From positions 248,001-312,000 of the forward strand of contig NZ_VOPL01000003.1 of assembly GCF_007993065.1 (NCBI RefSeq): DNA of 64,000 bases, written 5' to 3'. This document shows, piece after piece, positions 36,020 through 44,848 of the stretch. Numbering within the stretch: the first letter of the stretch is position 1; each line of letters opens with the position of its first letter. The stretch is from Paracoccus aurantiacus (GTDB lineage: Bacteria; Pseudomonadota; Alphaproteobacteria; Rhodobacterales; Rhodobacteraceae). The position numbers and the translations under genes were made by a program. The notes under the pieces were generated by a model. The model searched no databases. It was not told where the DNA came from and saw only the letters and a list, made by a program, of their open reading frames with translations.

Positions 36020-37816
36020 TCATTCGGCGGCGAGCGGCGCGTCAGCGCGTCCGCCATCCGGATCGTAAAGCGGCAGGGCGAGTTCGAACACGGCGCCGCT
36101 TCCGTCCTCGGCATTATGGGCAGTCAGGCGGCCGCCGAAATCGGCGACAATTCCCGACGAGATCGCGAGACCGAGTCCCGTGCCCTCGCCAGGCTTCTTG
36201 GTTGTGAAGAACGGCTCGAACAATTTGTCCAGATCGCTGACCCCCGGACCGTTATCACGTACGGTCACAACGGCTTGAGCGCCGGTCTCGATTCCGATCT
36301 CCACGCGCGGGTCTTTTACCGCTTTCGTGGCATCCAGTGCATTGCGCAGAAGGTTGATAAGCACCTGTTCTAGCCGGATGCGGTCGCAATAGACCATCAC
36401 CGGCTTGCGCGGCAGGTTGCGGATGATGCGGACCGGGCGGGCGCGCAGTTGCGGTTCCATCATGGTCAGGGCGTTTGACAAAGCCGCGCGAAGGTCCACG
36501 GGTTCGAACGCTTCGCCGCCCTTGCGCGCATATGATTTCAGCTGCCGTGTGATCGAGCCCATACGATCGACCAGATCGTCGATCCGCTGAAAGCTCGACA
36601 GCGCTTCGTCCGAGCGCCCCCTGTCCAGCAGCAGTCGCGCGCCCGCCAGATATGTTTTCATCGCGGCCAGCGGCTGGTTCAATTCGTGACTGACGCCTGC
36701 CGACATCTCGCCAAGTGCTGCGAGCTTCGACGATTGCTGCACGGTTTGTTCGGCCACGCGCAGTTCTCGCTGGACACGCTCGCGCTCGGCGATTTCGCGG
36801 GTCAGCCGCGCGTTCAGCGCACGAAGGTCGGCAGATTCGCGCATATACGCAACCGAGCGTCGCTGCGCCCGGCGCGACAGCACATAGAAGGCAAGCGCCG
36901 CGATCACCGCGAAAGCCGTCGCCTCCATCGCCAGAACGGCAAGCACCCTTTCACGCGTCGAATCGTAGGTGGTGAAATTGTACATTCGCCAGCCGCGGAA
37001 GGGGATGCGCGTCTCGGTCTGCATCACGGCGCGCCCCTTGACCCAGGCATCGGCTGGCGGGTTGGTCCAGTCGCTCGTGACCTGAAAAGCGCGTTCTATC
37101 GCGCTTGGTGCGGGGCGCAGGTCAAGGGCCTCATCCAGCGGCAAGCCGCGCCAGCGGCCTTCGGTCGTCAGGATGACCTGCCCGGTGGAATCCGTCACCG
37201 CGACCGCGTCAGATATTCCTGCCCAGCTTTGTTCGAGCCGCGACAGATCGGTGCCGACGACGATGACCCCCAGCGTTCCGGCGCTGTCGGCAATGGCACG
37301 CGAATAGACAAAATCGAAGCCGCCATGAGGCGACGGTGCGACCGTAAACACCGTGTCACGCGCGCGCATGGCATCCACGAAATATGGCGCGGCCACGTAA
37401 TTGGTGCCCAGAAGCTGGCGGTCCGTTGCCGCAACCGTGCGCCCGGACGCATCAAGAAGGCGGATCGACGCCGCGCCAATGTCTTTTTGCGCCGTAATCA
37501 ACCGCGCAGAGGTATTTGCGAAATCCCCGGACGCGAGCGCGGTAATCAGCGCCGGATCGCGCGCAAGCATCATCGGGACGACCGAATTGCGCTGAAGCTC
37601 TGACTGAAGCTGACCGCTGTAAAGCGTCGCGCGCAACTCTGCCCGGACGCGCGTGTTCTCGGAAAAACGCTCGGTCAGGCCGACATTGGTCGCCCACAGG
37701 ATAAGGCCCGAAACCACGACCAGCAACGCCAGCGCAACGCGCAGCGCCCAGGGGCTGCCCGCCTTACCGGACCCGGCGCGCGCCGTTGCCGGCGGGCGGT
37801 CATCTTCGGGCGTCAT
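36020..37816 (-). CDS. dctB: DctB-type sensor histidine kinase
   Basis: This 598-residue membrane kinase has two membrane helices (about 27-47 and 300-320) around a periplasmic double-Cache domain, then a coiled coil, HisKA with the phosphorylated histidine in GVSHELNQPLAA (near residue 377) and HATPase with NLLRNALDATKA and GTGLGLAIS. DctB proteins bind C4-dicarboxylates such as succinate. The ATG at 37816 is preferred over a TTG three codons upstream. It lies 16 bases before dctD, so the two form an operon. Confidence 0.88.
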   Translation of the reverse strand: MTPEDDRPPATARAGSGKAGSPWALRVALALLVVVSGLILWATNVGLTERFSENTRVRAELRATLYSGQLQSELQRNSVVPMMLARDPALITALASGDFANTSARLITAQKDIGAASIRLLDASGRTVAATDRQLLGTNYVAAPYFVDAMRARDTVFTVAPSPHGGFDFVYSRAIADSAGTLGVIVVGTDLSRLEQSWAGISDAVAVTDSTGQVILTTEGRWRGLPLDEALDLRPAPSAIERAFQVTSDWTNPPADAWVKGRAVMQTETRIPFRGWRMYNFTTYDSTRERVLAVLAMEATAFAVIAALAFYVLSRRAQRRSVAYMRESADLRALNARLTREIAERERVQRELRVAEQTVQQSSKLAALGEMSAGVSHELNQPLAAMKTYLAGARLLLDRGRSDEALSSFQRIDDLVDRMGSITRQLKSYARKGGEAFEPVDLRAALSNALTMMEPQLRARPVRIIRNLPRKPVMVYCDRIRLEQVLINLLRNALDATKAVKDPRVEIGIETGAQAVVTVRDNGPGVSDLDKLFEPFFTTKKPGEGTGLGLAISSGIVADFGGRLTAHNAEDGSGAVFELALPLYDPDGGRADAPLAAE

Positions 37817-37896
37817 CAGGATCAAGAAGCGCTTTCCACCGCGATTGCCAATTGAGACAATCTAAGCAAGGCCGCGCCACATGCCAAGCGTAGCGC

Positions 37897-38565
37897 TCAC
37901 GCAGGGATCAGTCCCTCGGCCAGCGACGCGAACATTGCCTTGCCATCCGTGCCGCCGTGGCGCGCGTCCACCGCCCGTTCCGGGTGCGGCATCATGCCCA
38001 GCACACGGCGATTTTCCGACAGCACGCCGGCGACGTCACCGACCGATCCGTTTATCGCCGGCGCATAGCGAAACGCGATCCGGTCCTGATCCTCAAGCGC
38101 GGTCAGCCCGTCAGCATCAATCTGATAATTCCCATCGTGATGGGCGACGGGAACCTGCAGAACTTCGCCTGCCTCATACCCGGCGGTGAAAATGCTGTCC
38201 GCGGTCGCGACTTTCAGCGAAACCGGGCGGGCGATAAAGGTGAGCCCGGCATTGCGCATCAGCGCGCCGGGCAGCAGGCCCAGTTCGGTCAGCACCTGAA
38301 ATCCGTTGCAGACGCCCAGAACATACCCGCCGCGTCCGGCATGCGCGCGGATCGCCGCGGCAATCGGCGACTGCGCGGCAATCGCCCCGCAGCGCAAATA
38401 ATCGCCATAAGAAAAGCCGCCGGGCACGGCGACAAGATCCGTCCCATCCGGAAGCGTGTCATCCTTGTGCCAGACGGACACGACATCTGCCCCAGCCTCG
38501 CGCAGCGCGACACGCAGATCGCGGTCGCAATTTGAACCGGGGAATGTGATGACCGCAGCTTTCAT
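37897..38565 (-). CDS. purQ: Phosphoribosylformylglycinamidine synthase subunit PurQ
   Basis: PurQ (222 residues) is the class I glutaminase subunit that feeds ammonia to PurL in purine synthesis. The catalytic cysteine is in [11 protein letters not shown] and the His/Glu pair in [10 protein letters not shown]. The N-terminus [15 protein letters not shown] is standard. Unlike in many bacteria it is not next to purS, which lies at 56284 on the other strand. Confidence 0.96.
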   Translation of the reverse strand: MKAAVITFPGSNCDRDLRVALREAGADVVSVWHKDDTLPDGTDLVAVPGGFSYGDYLRCGAIAAQSPIAAAIRAHAGRGGYVLGVCNGFQVLTELGLLPGALMRNAGLTFIARPVSLKVATADSIFTAGYEAGEVLQVPVAHHDGNYQIDADGLTALEDQDRIAFRYAPAINGSVGDVAGVLSENRRVLGMMPHPERAVDARHGGTDGKAMFASLAEGLIPA

Positions 38566-38800
38566 GGCGCAGGCTCCGCTCGATTTCGGGATGCGCTGCC
38601 TTTAGCCCAAAACTGCACTGTTGAAAAGCGCCCGGCATCGCTCCGAAGGCTTCCGTATTCTTGCATAGACAAATGCTTGGGGCGCCCCGGCAGATTCCCT
38701 GGAAACCCAGGACCACCAGAGCGCCCCTATACTGGGCCGGCGCCTTTTTGCCCATGCATCGAATATACTACGGAAGTTATTTACAAACGACTCACGAAAC

Positions 38801-38816
38801 TTGACCTTTCGGTCAA
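38801..38816. promoter_or_regulatory. Perfect dyad TTGACC-TTTC-GGTCAA, TetR-type operator candidate
   Basis: The 6-base arms TTGACC and GGTCAA are exact inverted repeats around TTTC, with a further half-site GGTCAA at 38827-38832. The arms match the TTGACC-N4-GGTCAA form known for RutR, a TetR-family sensor of pyrimidines in E. coli. It lies 236 bases upstream of purQ. A hairpin role is possible too. Confidence 0.45.
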
Positions 38817-39168
38817 ATTTACGCACGGTCAACTTCGCGACTGTGTGATTTATCCAACAGTGAGAAAACGGCAATCTGACTGATCGAATGTGCCAGCTAT
38901 CGCGAGGGCAATCGACCCATTTCCCAGCGCGAGGCCCTGGATATGTCAGCTTAACTGACCTGACCCAGCGCTTCGATTATGATCGCCTCAGTCTGGCTCA
39001 ACCCCGCGTGAACAGCGTTCAGCGCCTCGCGGTAGAAATGGCAGCACCTCTGCCATTATCTGGCGTCCAAACAGGTTTTTGGTCATTTTTCGTCCGAAAC
39101 CGGAAGAAAGAAGTCCAATTATTCGCCGAGCGAATCATCCGGGGAAGAATATCCGTGATTCGGAATGC

Positions 39169-39198
39169 GAAAGGCCGGGCGAAGCTGCCCGGCCTTTC
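39169..39198 (-). terminator. Terminator of icd
   Basis: A perfect 12-base stem, GAAAGGCCGGGC against GCCCGGCCTTTC, encloses a 6-base loop, 15 bases past the icd stop. The T-run on the minus strand is partly within the stem (CCTTTCGC). Confidence 0.75.
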
Positions 39199-39213
39199 TT
39201 CAAAGGATGCAGA

Positions 39214-40425
39214 TCAGGCGAGTGCCTTGTTCAGATATTCGTCCACTTTTTCCAGATAGCCCATGGTCGAAAGCCATTTCTGTTCCGGGCCGACCAGCAG
39301 CGCGAGGTCTTTCGTCATGTAACCGTCCTCGACGGCCTGCACCGTGACCTTTTCCAGCGTCGTGGCGAAGTTCATCAGCGCCTCGTTATTGTCCAGCTTG
39401 GCGCGGTGCTTCAGACCGCCTGTCCAAGCATAGATGGACGCGATCGAGTTGGTCGAGGTTTCGTTGCCCTTCTGATGCTCGCGGTAGTGGCGGGTGACGG
39501 TGCCGTGGGCGGCTTCTGCCTCGACCGTTTGTCCATCGGGCGTCATCAGAACCGAGGTCATCAGCCCCAGCGAGCCGAAGCCCTGCGCAACCGTGTCCGA
39601 CTGCACATCGCCGTCATAGTTCTTGCAGGCCCAGACATAGCCGCCATTCCACTTCAGCGACGACGCCACCATGTCGTCGATCAGGCGGTGCTCATAGGTG
39701 ATCCCGGCTTCCTTGAACTTGTCGGCGAACTCCTCATCAAACACCTGCTGGAAGATGTCCTTGAAGCGCCCGTCATAGGCCTTCATGATCGTGTTCTTCG
39801 TCGACAGATACAGCGGATAGTTGCGCTGTAATGCATAGTTCATCGACGCGCGGGCAAAATCGACGATTGACGGGTCGAGGTTGTACATGGCCATCGCCAC
39901 GCCGGCCTCGGGCGCCTGGAAGACCTCATGTTCGATGGTCTCGCCATCCTCACCGACGAACTTGATGGTAAGCTTGCCCTTGCCGGGGAATTTGAAATCG
40001 GTGGCGCGATACTGGTCGCCGAACGCATGGCGGCCGACGATGATCGGTTTCGTCCAGTGCGGAACCAGACGCGGCACGTTGCGCGCGATGATCGGCTCGC
40101 GGAAGATCACGCCGCCAAGGATGTTGCGGATGGTGCCGTTGGGGCTGCGCCACATCTTCTTCAGGCCAAATTCCTCGACACGCGCCTCGTCCGGGGTGAT
40201 GGTCGCGCATTTCACGCCGACGCCGTATTGCTTGATCGCATTCGCCGCATCCACGGTTATCTGGTCGTCGGTGCGGTCACGCTCCTCGATGCCCAGATCG
40301 TAATATTTCAGGTCGATATCCAGGTAGGGCAGGATCAGCTTTTTCTTGATGAAGTCCCAGATGATCCGGGTCATCTCGTCGCCGTCGAGCTCGACAACGG
40401 GGTTTTCTACCTTGATCTTCGACAT
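39214..40425 (-). CDS. icd: NADP-dependent isocitrate dehydrogenase
   Basis: This 403-residue enzyme oxidises isocitrate to 2-oxoglutarate in the TCA cycle. It belongs to the eukaryote-like subfamily ([20 protein letters not shown] at residues 11-30, [45 protein letters not shown] further on). The start at 40425 (MSKIKVENP) follows GAAGGGAGCCCCC; an in-frame extension to 40608 is rejected. It is monocistronic with its own terminator. Confidence 0.97.
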   Translation of the reverse strand: MSKIKVENPVVELDGDEMTRIIWDFIKKKLILPYLDIDLKYYDLGIEERDRTDDQITVDAANAIKQYGVGVKCATITPDEARVEEFGLKKMWRSPNGTIRNILGGVIFREPIIARNVPRLVPHWTKPIIVGRHAFGDQYRATDFKFPGKGKLTIKFVGEDGETIEHEVFQAPEAGVAMAMYNLDPSIVDFARASMNYALQRNYPLYLSTKNTIMKAYDGRFKDIFQQVFDEEFADKFKEAGITYEHRLIDDMVASSLKWNGGYVWACKNYDGDVQSDTVAQGFGSLGLMTSVLMTPDGQTVEAEAAHGTVTRHYREHQKGNETSTNSIASIYAWTGGLKHRAKLDNNEALMNFATTLEKVTVQAVEDGYMTKDLALLVGPEQKWLSTMGYLEKVDEYLNKALA

Positions 40426-40622
40426 GGGGGCTCCCTTCGGATGGATTTCGCTTTGGCCGAGGGTATAGCGCTTAACGTTCCCGAACGGAAGGCGGCATGC
40501 TATCGCATACCGAACGGGACAGCACCGGGCTTGCTGGCCCACCCGACCCGCCTCATAGTTGGGCTCCGGCCCCTGCGATCTTGCCCGGCAAGCCGCATCG
40601 CCGGTCATTGAGGAGGAGATTG

Positions 40623-41474
40623 ATGATGCAGTTTTCGAATTTTACCGCCGCCCTTGCCATAACGGCGGGCCTGTCCATTGCCGCGCCCGCGTGGTCGCAA
40701 ACGGCTGATACGGCGACGACGCCGGCCGAGCCCGAGGCTACGTCCGCTGATGCCAGCGCGGACAGCACTGAAACGGATGCCGATGCGCCGAAGCAGATCC
40801 TGTTCATCGGCAACAGCTATTTTTACTATAATGACAGCCTGCACAATCACACGCGCCGCATGGCGGGCGAGGCCAGCGGTATCGACATTGACGACCTCGA
40901 TTACCGCTCGATCACCATTTCCGGCGGCTCGCTGGATATGCACCCGATCGACCACTATCTGACGCCCGGCGCGATCGGATATGACGAACCTTTCGATCTG
41001 GTCATCCTGCAAGGCAACAGCGCCGCCGCCGAAACCGAGGCGCGCAGCACGCGCTTTCACGACGCGGTCGTGGCGATGGACGAAAAGATCAAGGCGACCG
41101 GGGCAAAAACAGCGCTTTACATGACCCACGCCTATGCCGAAGGGCACGAGGATTATACCCCGGATGGCACGGAAAAGCTGGACAAGCTGTATACCGATAC
41201 CGGTGCGGAGATCGGTGCCACCGTGATCCCGGTCGGCCTCGCCTTTGCCGAGGCGAAGCGCCAGCGCCCAGAGCTTGAGCTGCAGCAGGACTTCGACCAC
41301 AGCCACCCGACGCTGGCCGGCACCTATCTGGCCTCTGCCGTGACCTATGCGACGCTTTACGGCAAGAACCCGGTCGGGCTGGAATACGACTATTTCGGCC
41401 GCCTGCCCGCAGAAGATGCGGCCTTCCTGCAGCAGGTCGCGGAAGAGACCGTCAAGGCCTATCAGGCCCGCTAA
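40623..41474 (+). CDS. Secreted SGNH-hydrolase-like protein (DUF4886 type)
   Basis: This 283-residue protein has a signal peptide (residues 1-26, ending APAWSQ), an acidic Thr/Ala/Asp-rich linker (27-55), then an SGNH-like fold. [14 protein letters not shown] (about 58-71) holds the nucleophile serine, VILQGNSAA the Asn block, and [10 protein letters not shown] near residue 233 the Asp/His pair. This matches DUF4886-type SGNH hydrolases, whose substrates are unknown. A strong AGGAGGAGA precedes the start. Its stop overlaps the convergent gene's stop. Confidence 0.8.
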   Translation: MMQFSNFTAALAITAGLSIAAPAWSQTADTATTPAEPEATSADASADSTETDADAPKQILFIGNSYFYYNDSLHNHTRRMAGEASGIDIDDLDYRSITISGGSLDMHPIDHYLTPGAIGYDEPFDLVILQGNSAAAETEARSTRFHDAVVAMDEKIKATGAKTALYMTHAYAEGHEDYTPDGTEKLDKLYTDTGAEIGATVIPVGLAFAEAKRQRPELELQQDFDHSHPTLAGTYLASAVTYATLYGKNPVGLEYDYFGRLPAEDAAFLQQVAEETVKAYQAR

Positions 41475-42010
41475 CCTTTTTCGGGCGGCGCAACCCGTCG
41501 TGCCGCCCGACGCTGCCACCATTGTGTCAGCAGTTCATAGACGATGATCGTCAGGGCGGTCTCGATCAGATAACCGATGTAAAAATGGATCGTTGGCAGG
41601 CCATTATCTATCGCACGGCCGGTATATCCGGGCATTGCGGTAAAGTTTCTGTTCAACGCAGCCTGCTCTCCGAAATACAGCGCGACGACGATAACGCCCA
41701 ATGCCGCGACCGGCTTGCCGCAGGTATCCCGCATAAGCACCCACGCCAGCAGCGGCGGCATTGCATGCGACCAGAAGCCTATCGTCGCCAGCATGATGAC
41801 GACGAACGGCGCATAGATAGCCACCTGGAATGCATAGCGTAGATAGTCGCCATCCGTCGGACTCCCGTACCCGCCGGTGAACACGCCCAGCGCGATCATC
41901 ACCAGCACATAGGCCAGCGTCATCACCAGCAACCTGAGGATGGTCAGCACGATCAGGTCCCCAAGGCCGGGGGCAGTCGTCGCTGCACCTGATCGACCTG
42001 CGCCTATCAC
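41471..42010 (-). CDS. Hypothetical membrane protein
   Basis: This 179-residue protein has four to five hydrophobic segments (about 25-50, 65-88, 100-118, 145-165). I do not recognise a family. The GTG start overlaps the HD-hydrolase stop (GTGA), so the two genes are co-translated. No catalytic motifs are visible; the C-terminus is short and basic. Confidence 0.7.
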   Translation of the reverse strand: MIGAGRSGAATTAPGLGDLIVLTILRLLVMTLAYVLVMIALGVFTGGYGSPTDGDYLRYAFQVAIYAPFVVIMLATIGFWSHAMPPLLAWVLMRDTCGKPVAALGVIVVALYFGEQAALNRNFTAMPGYTGRAIDNGLPTIHFYIGYLIETALTIIVYELLTQWWQRRAARRVAPPEKG

Positions 42011-42606
42011 GGGTCAACCGCATTGAAGAACGAACGCACCCTGCGTTCCAACTCGGCCCAGACGGCAGGCATTCCGCGCGCGATCCTGGCGCCAACGCGG
42101 TCCTCGATATGCTGGCAGGTCACGCCGTATTCGGCCCATCCGATCCCGTCCGATGCGAGGTTCTGGATCAGCGGCTGGGTCCGGTCAAGCGACTTGGCGA
42201 AAACCGCGTCGGGTGTCTCTGCCGCCTCGAACTCTTCCCACAGCGCCAGAAACGCCTGTCCCTGTGAAGCGGGCAGCATCCCGAACAGACGCCGGGCGGC
42301 TGCGGCCTCTGCTGCATGTATTTCGGGTGCATCATGTGCCTGACCATCCGCCGAGTGCAGCGGCACATCGCCCACGTCGATTTCGACCAGATCGTGCAGG
42401 ATCAGCATGCGGATGACGCGGCTTATATCGACGCCCTCGCCCGCCTGCCCTTCCAGCACCAACGCGTAAAGCGCGAGATGCCAGCTATGCTCGGCACTGT
42501 TTTCGCGGCGCGACAGGTCGATCAGCGTGTTCGCGCGTTCGACCGATTTCAGTTTGTCGGCTTCGGCCAGAAAGGCGAATTGCCGGTCAAGCTCCGTCTG
42601 CGACAT
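42007..42606 (-). CDS. HD-domain phosphohydrolase (YfbR/HDDC2-like)
   Basis: This 199-residue protein has the HD metal site: H40 in NSAEHSWHL, H71-D72 in LILHDLVEIDVGD, and a distal aspartate in KSLDRTQP. Proteins of this type are 5'-deoxynucleotidases that help set deoxynucleotide pools. The match to YfbR is by fold motifs; substrate specificity is not certain. It is the first gene of a two-gene operon. Confidence 0.85.
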   Translation of the reverse strand: MSQTELDRQFAFLAEADKLKSVERANTLIDLSRRENSAEHSWHLALYALVLEGQAGEGVDISRVIRMLILHDLVEIDVGDVPLHSADGQAHDAPEIHAAEAAAARRLFGMLPASQGQAFLALWEEFEAAETPDAVFAKSLDRTQPLIQNLASDGIGWAEYGVTCQHIEDRVGARIARGMPAVWAELERRVRSFFNAVDP

Positions 42607-42685
42607 CTGCTTCCCCCATCATACCAAGGGGTTTAGCGCTTCAACGTAAAAACCGCCAGCCTCCGGCTTTGGCGACCGCGTAACG

Positions 42686-42709
42686 AAAAGGGGGCGCAAG
42701 CGCCCCCTT
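42686..42709 (-). terminator. Rho-independent terminator after the secreted protein gene
   Basis: AAGGGGGCGC and GCGCCCCCTT form a 10-base stem around a tiny loop; on the minus strand it is followed by TTTT-C. It lies 7 bases past the gene at 42716. Confidence 0.88.
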
Positions 42710-42715
42710 CCGCTC

Positions 42716-43147
42716 TCAGCCAGAGGTTGCGGTATTCGCCGCGTCCTCGGCATTGGCGGCCCCGGCATCGCTGCCAGTCGCCCCCATATCGCTACTTGCG
42801 GCGCCTGTGTCGCTGCTCGCTGCGCCGGTGTCGCTGCCGGTCATGGCAGACCCGTCGTCTGTAGCGGCTGCGCCCGTCGCAGCGCCGGATGATGCAGCCG
42901 CATCTGCGGCTTCGGCTGACACGACCTGTCCCGTCTCGCTGTCATAAACCACATCGACGGCGACGCCGTCGGCATTGGTTCCACGCGCGACAATCTGGCC
43001 ATTGGCGGGCGCCGCGACCTCGATGCTGGTATAGCCCTGCCCTTCCAGCGATTGCGTGACCTGCTCTGCAGTCACCTCGGCAAAGGCCGGAACCGAACCG
43101 AATGCCAGTGCGGTGGCCAGAACGGCCAGGTTGAACTTATGATGCAT
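42716..43147 (-). CDS. Secreted protein with PepSY-like domain and repetitive tail
   Basis: This 143-residue protein has a signal peptide ending at PAFAE (residue 23). Residues 24-80 resemble a PepSY-type domain (TAEQVTQSLEGQGYTSIEV, then VAVDVVYDSETGQVVSAE). The last 60 residues are an Ala/Ser/Gly/Thr/Asp tail with near-repeats of GAASSDTG. Such proteins are common in Rhodobacteraceae with no known function. It is monocistronic. Confidence 0.8.
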   Translation of the reverse strand: MHHKFNLAVLATALAFGSVPAFAEVTAEQVTQSLEGQGYTSIEVAAPANGQIVARGTNADGVAVDVVYDSETGQVVSAEAADAAASSGAATGAAATDDGSAMTGSDTGAASSDTGAASSDMGATGSDAGAANAEDAANTATSG

Positions 43148-43203
43148 GTCTTTCTCCTTCGTTCCGACACGGTCATCCGCGCCGGTCAGATGCGAAGGAA
43201 CCC

Positions 43204-43249
43204 GATCGCCCGGCCACGCTCAACTCACGTCAGAGGGAGGCCGGGCGAT
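43204..43249 (-). terminator. Possible terminator after the alpha/beta hydrolase gene
   Basis: A perfect 11-base stem, ATCGCCCGGCC against GGCCGGGCGAT, encloses a 23-base loop. There is no T-run, so it could instead be a control element in the leader of the secreted-protein gene at 43147. Confidence 0.35.
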
Positions 43250-43306
43250 TTGCCGATTTGGGCATAGATCAGCCATGCGCGCCGAAATGATCGGCGGCGA
43301 TCCGCC

Positions 43307-43966
43307 CTAGCGCGTGCCCTCGGTCAGGCGGCGGCGCACATAGCCCTGCACATTGTCGATCATCGGCTTCATATGGGCTTCGTCGTCGCGGAAAAAGTGG
43401 TCCGCGCCCTCGATCACTTCGTGACTGATGGTGATGCCCTTCTGCTCTCGCAGCTTGGCGACCAGCCCTTCGGTATCCTTCGGCGGCGCAACCCGGTCGG
43501 CTGCCCCATTGATGATCAGGCCAGAGGCAGGGCAAGGCGCAAGGAAGCTGAAATCATACAGGTTCGCCTGCGGGGCGACGCTGATGAAGCCGGTAATCTC
43601 GGGACGGCGCATCAGAAGCTGCATCCCGATCCACGCCCCGAAGCTGAACCCGGCCACCCAGCAATGCTTGGAATTGGGGTTCATGGCCTGAAGATAATCC
43701 AGCGCCGCCGCCGCATCGGACAATTCGCCGATACCCTGATCGAACTCTCCCTGACTGCGGCCCACGCCCCGGAAATTGAAGCGCATCACCGTGAAGCCGA
43801 TCTTGTGAAAGGCGTAATGCAAGTTATAGACGACGCGATTGTTCATCGTGCCGCCATATTGCGGATGCGGATGCAGGATGATCGCGATCGGAGCATCGGG
43901 CTTGGGCTGGGCGTGATAGCGGCCCTCAAGGCGGCCATCGGGACCGGCAAAAATCAATTCAGGCAT
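43307..43966 (-). CDS. Alpha/beta hydrolase, dienelactone-hydrolase-like
   Basis: This 219-residue cytoplasmic hydrolase has the triad S108 (VAGFSFGAW), D157 (NGAADRVAP) and H190 (EGADHFF), with an HPHPQYGGTMNNRVV segment that is typical of the short hydrolases annotated as alpha/beta or acetyl-esterase-like proteins in proteobacteria. The start at 43966 (MPELIF) is chosen over a longer frame to 44056. Substrate unknown. Confidence 0.88.
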   Translation of the reverse strand: MPELIFAGPDGRLEGRYHAQPKPDAPIAIILHPHPQYGGTMNNRVVYNLHYAFHKIGFTVMRFNFRGVGRSQGEFDQGIGELSDAAAALDYLQAMNPNSKHCWVAGFSFGAWIGMQLLMRRPEITGFISVAPQANLYDFSFLAPCPASGLIINGAADRVAPPKDTEGLVAKLREQKGITISHEVIEGADHFFRDDEAHMKPMIDNVQGYVRRRLTEGTR

Positions 43967-44156
43967 GGGGTCCTTCGCAAAACGGTTTTCTTGACGCAAG
44001 CAGGGGCGACAACTATTCCAAGCCCAGTAGATGTGGGCCATGACCGGCCTGCACAAGAGCCACCGGAACGCAGCGGGATTAGCCCATGCCCGACGCGCTC
44101 GTCAACAATTACAGGCAGCGCTGTCTTATGACGCGCCGGTGACAAGGGAGTGTCGC

Positions 44157-44621
44157 ATGAAACTTTCCACCAAGGGCCGCTACGGAATGGTGGCTCTGGT
44201 CGATCTGGCCCTGCAACCCGAAGACCAGTTGACGTCGCTTGCCGATATCGCGGAACGGCAGGACGTCTCGCTTCCGTATCTGGAACAGCTTTTCGTGCGC
44301 CTGCGCCGGGCCGGGCTGGTCGAATCGGCGCGCGGGCCGGGTGGCGGCTATCGCCTGGCACGTCCCGCCACTGAAATCCGCGTCGCCGAGGTGCTGTCCG
44401 CCGTCGATGAAACCGTCAGCGCGCTGCATATCGGGGCCGGCGCATCGGGCGCGGTATCGGGATCGCGTGCGCAGACGCTGTCGAACCGGCTGTGGCAAAG
44501 CCTTTCGGCGCATGTCTATGTGTTTCTGCACAACGCGACGCTTGCCGATGTGGCCCATAACAAGCTGCTGCCCTGCCCTGCGGTGCCCGATATCCTGTCG
44601 GTCGTGGACGATCAGTCCTGA
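44157..44621 (+). CDS. Rrf2-family regulator, IscR-like without the three cluster cysteines
   Basis: This 154-residue protein has the Rrf2 winged helix (MKLSTKGRYGMVALVDLAL, then SLPYLEQLFVRLRRAGLV, GPGGGYRLAR) and is closest in pattern to IscR. Where E. coli IscR has three cysteines for a [2Fe-2S] cluster after VDE, this protein reads VDETVSALHIGAGASGAVSG with none. Only one cysteine is left, near the C-terminus (LLPCPAVPD). Rhodobacterales IscR proteins are known to have an atypical cysteine set, so this may be the organism's IscR although it is not in the suf operon. The start at 44157 is the normal MKL start. Confidence 0.85.
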   Translation: MKLSTKGRYGMVALVDLALQPEDQLTSLADIAERQDVSLPYLEQLFVRLRRAGLVESARGPGGGYRLARPATEIRVAEVLSAVDETVSALHIGAGASGAVSGSRAQTLSNRLWQSLSAHVYVFLHNATLADVAHNKLLPCPAVPDILSVVDDQS

Positions 44622-44848
44622 TCGCGGTCGTGCGACGGCAAGTCAGCCGCAGCGTTGTGCCGGAATCGAAATAATATCCCAGACGATGCCCGCGACCATC
44701 ACATGACGTTCTTATTCAGGGCGATCCCCTGACGCGCAGACGGAAAATATTCTATATCTGCGGGTGAATCGGTTTGGCTGGGCAACAGAGCGCCCCGTGC
44801 CGGACTTCACCGACGCGCCACATTGGCATAGATGACGCAGGACCGCAG
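44622..44848. other. Intergenic region upstream of ferredoxin-NADP reductase
   Basis: This 227-base gap holds no gene. It contains an AT-rich segment (44740-44760, ATATTCTATATCT) that could be a promoter. No terminator was seen after the Rrf2 gene. Confidence 0.4.

Larger units (their letters stand above)
38566..39213. other. Long intergenic region upstream of purQ
   Basis: This 648-base gap runs between the starts of purQ and the end of icd. Two overlapping minus-strand frames (38459-38755 and 38602-38874) and one plus frame (38888-39259) look random and lack ribosome sites. The stretch 38755-38900 is clearly AT-rich and holds a perfect dyad (38801-38816). The right end holds the icd terminator. 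Part of the gap might be a decayed gene, but I recognise none. Confidence 0.45.

Noticed and set aside
38459..38874. Two overlapping minus frames upstream of purQ as a decayed transposase
   Set aside because: No transposase motif, terminal repeats or ribosome site could be seen; the composition is close to random.
38888..39259. 123-codon plus frame between purQ and icd
   Set aside because: It runs through the icd terminator and into icd in antisense, with no ribosome site.
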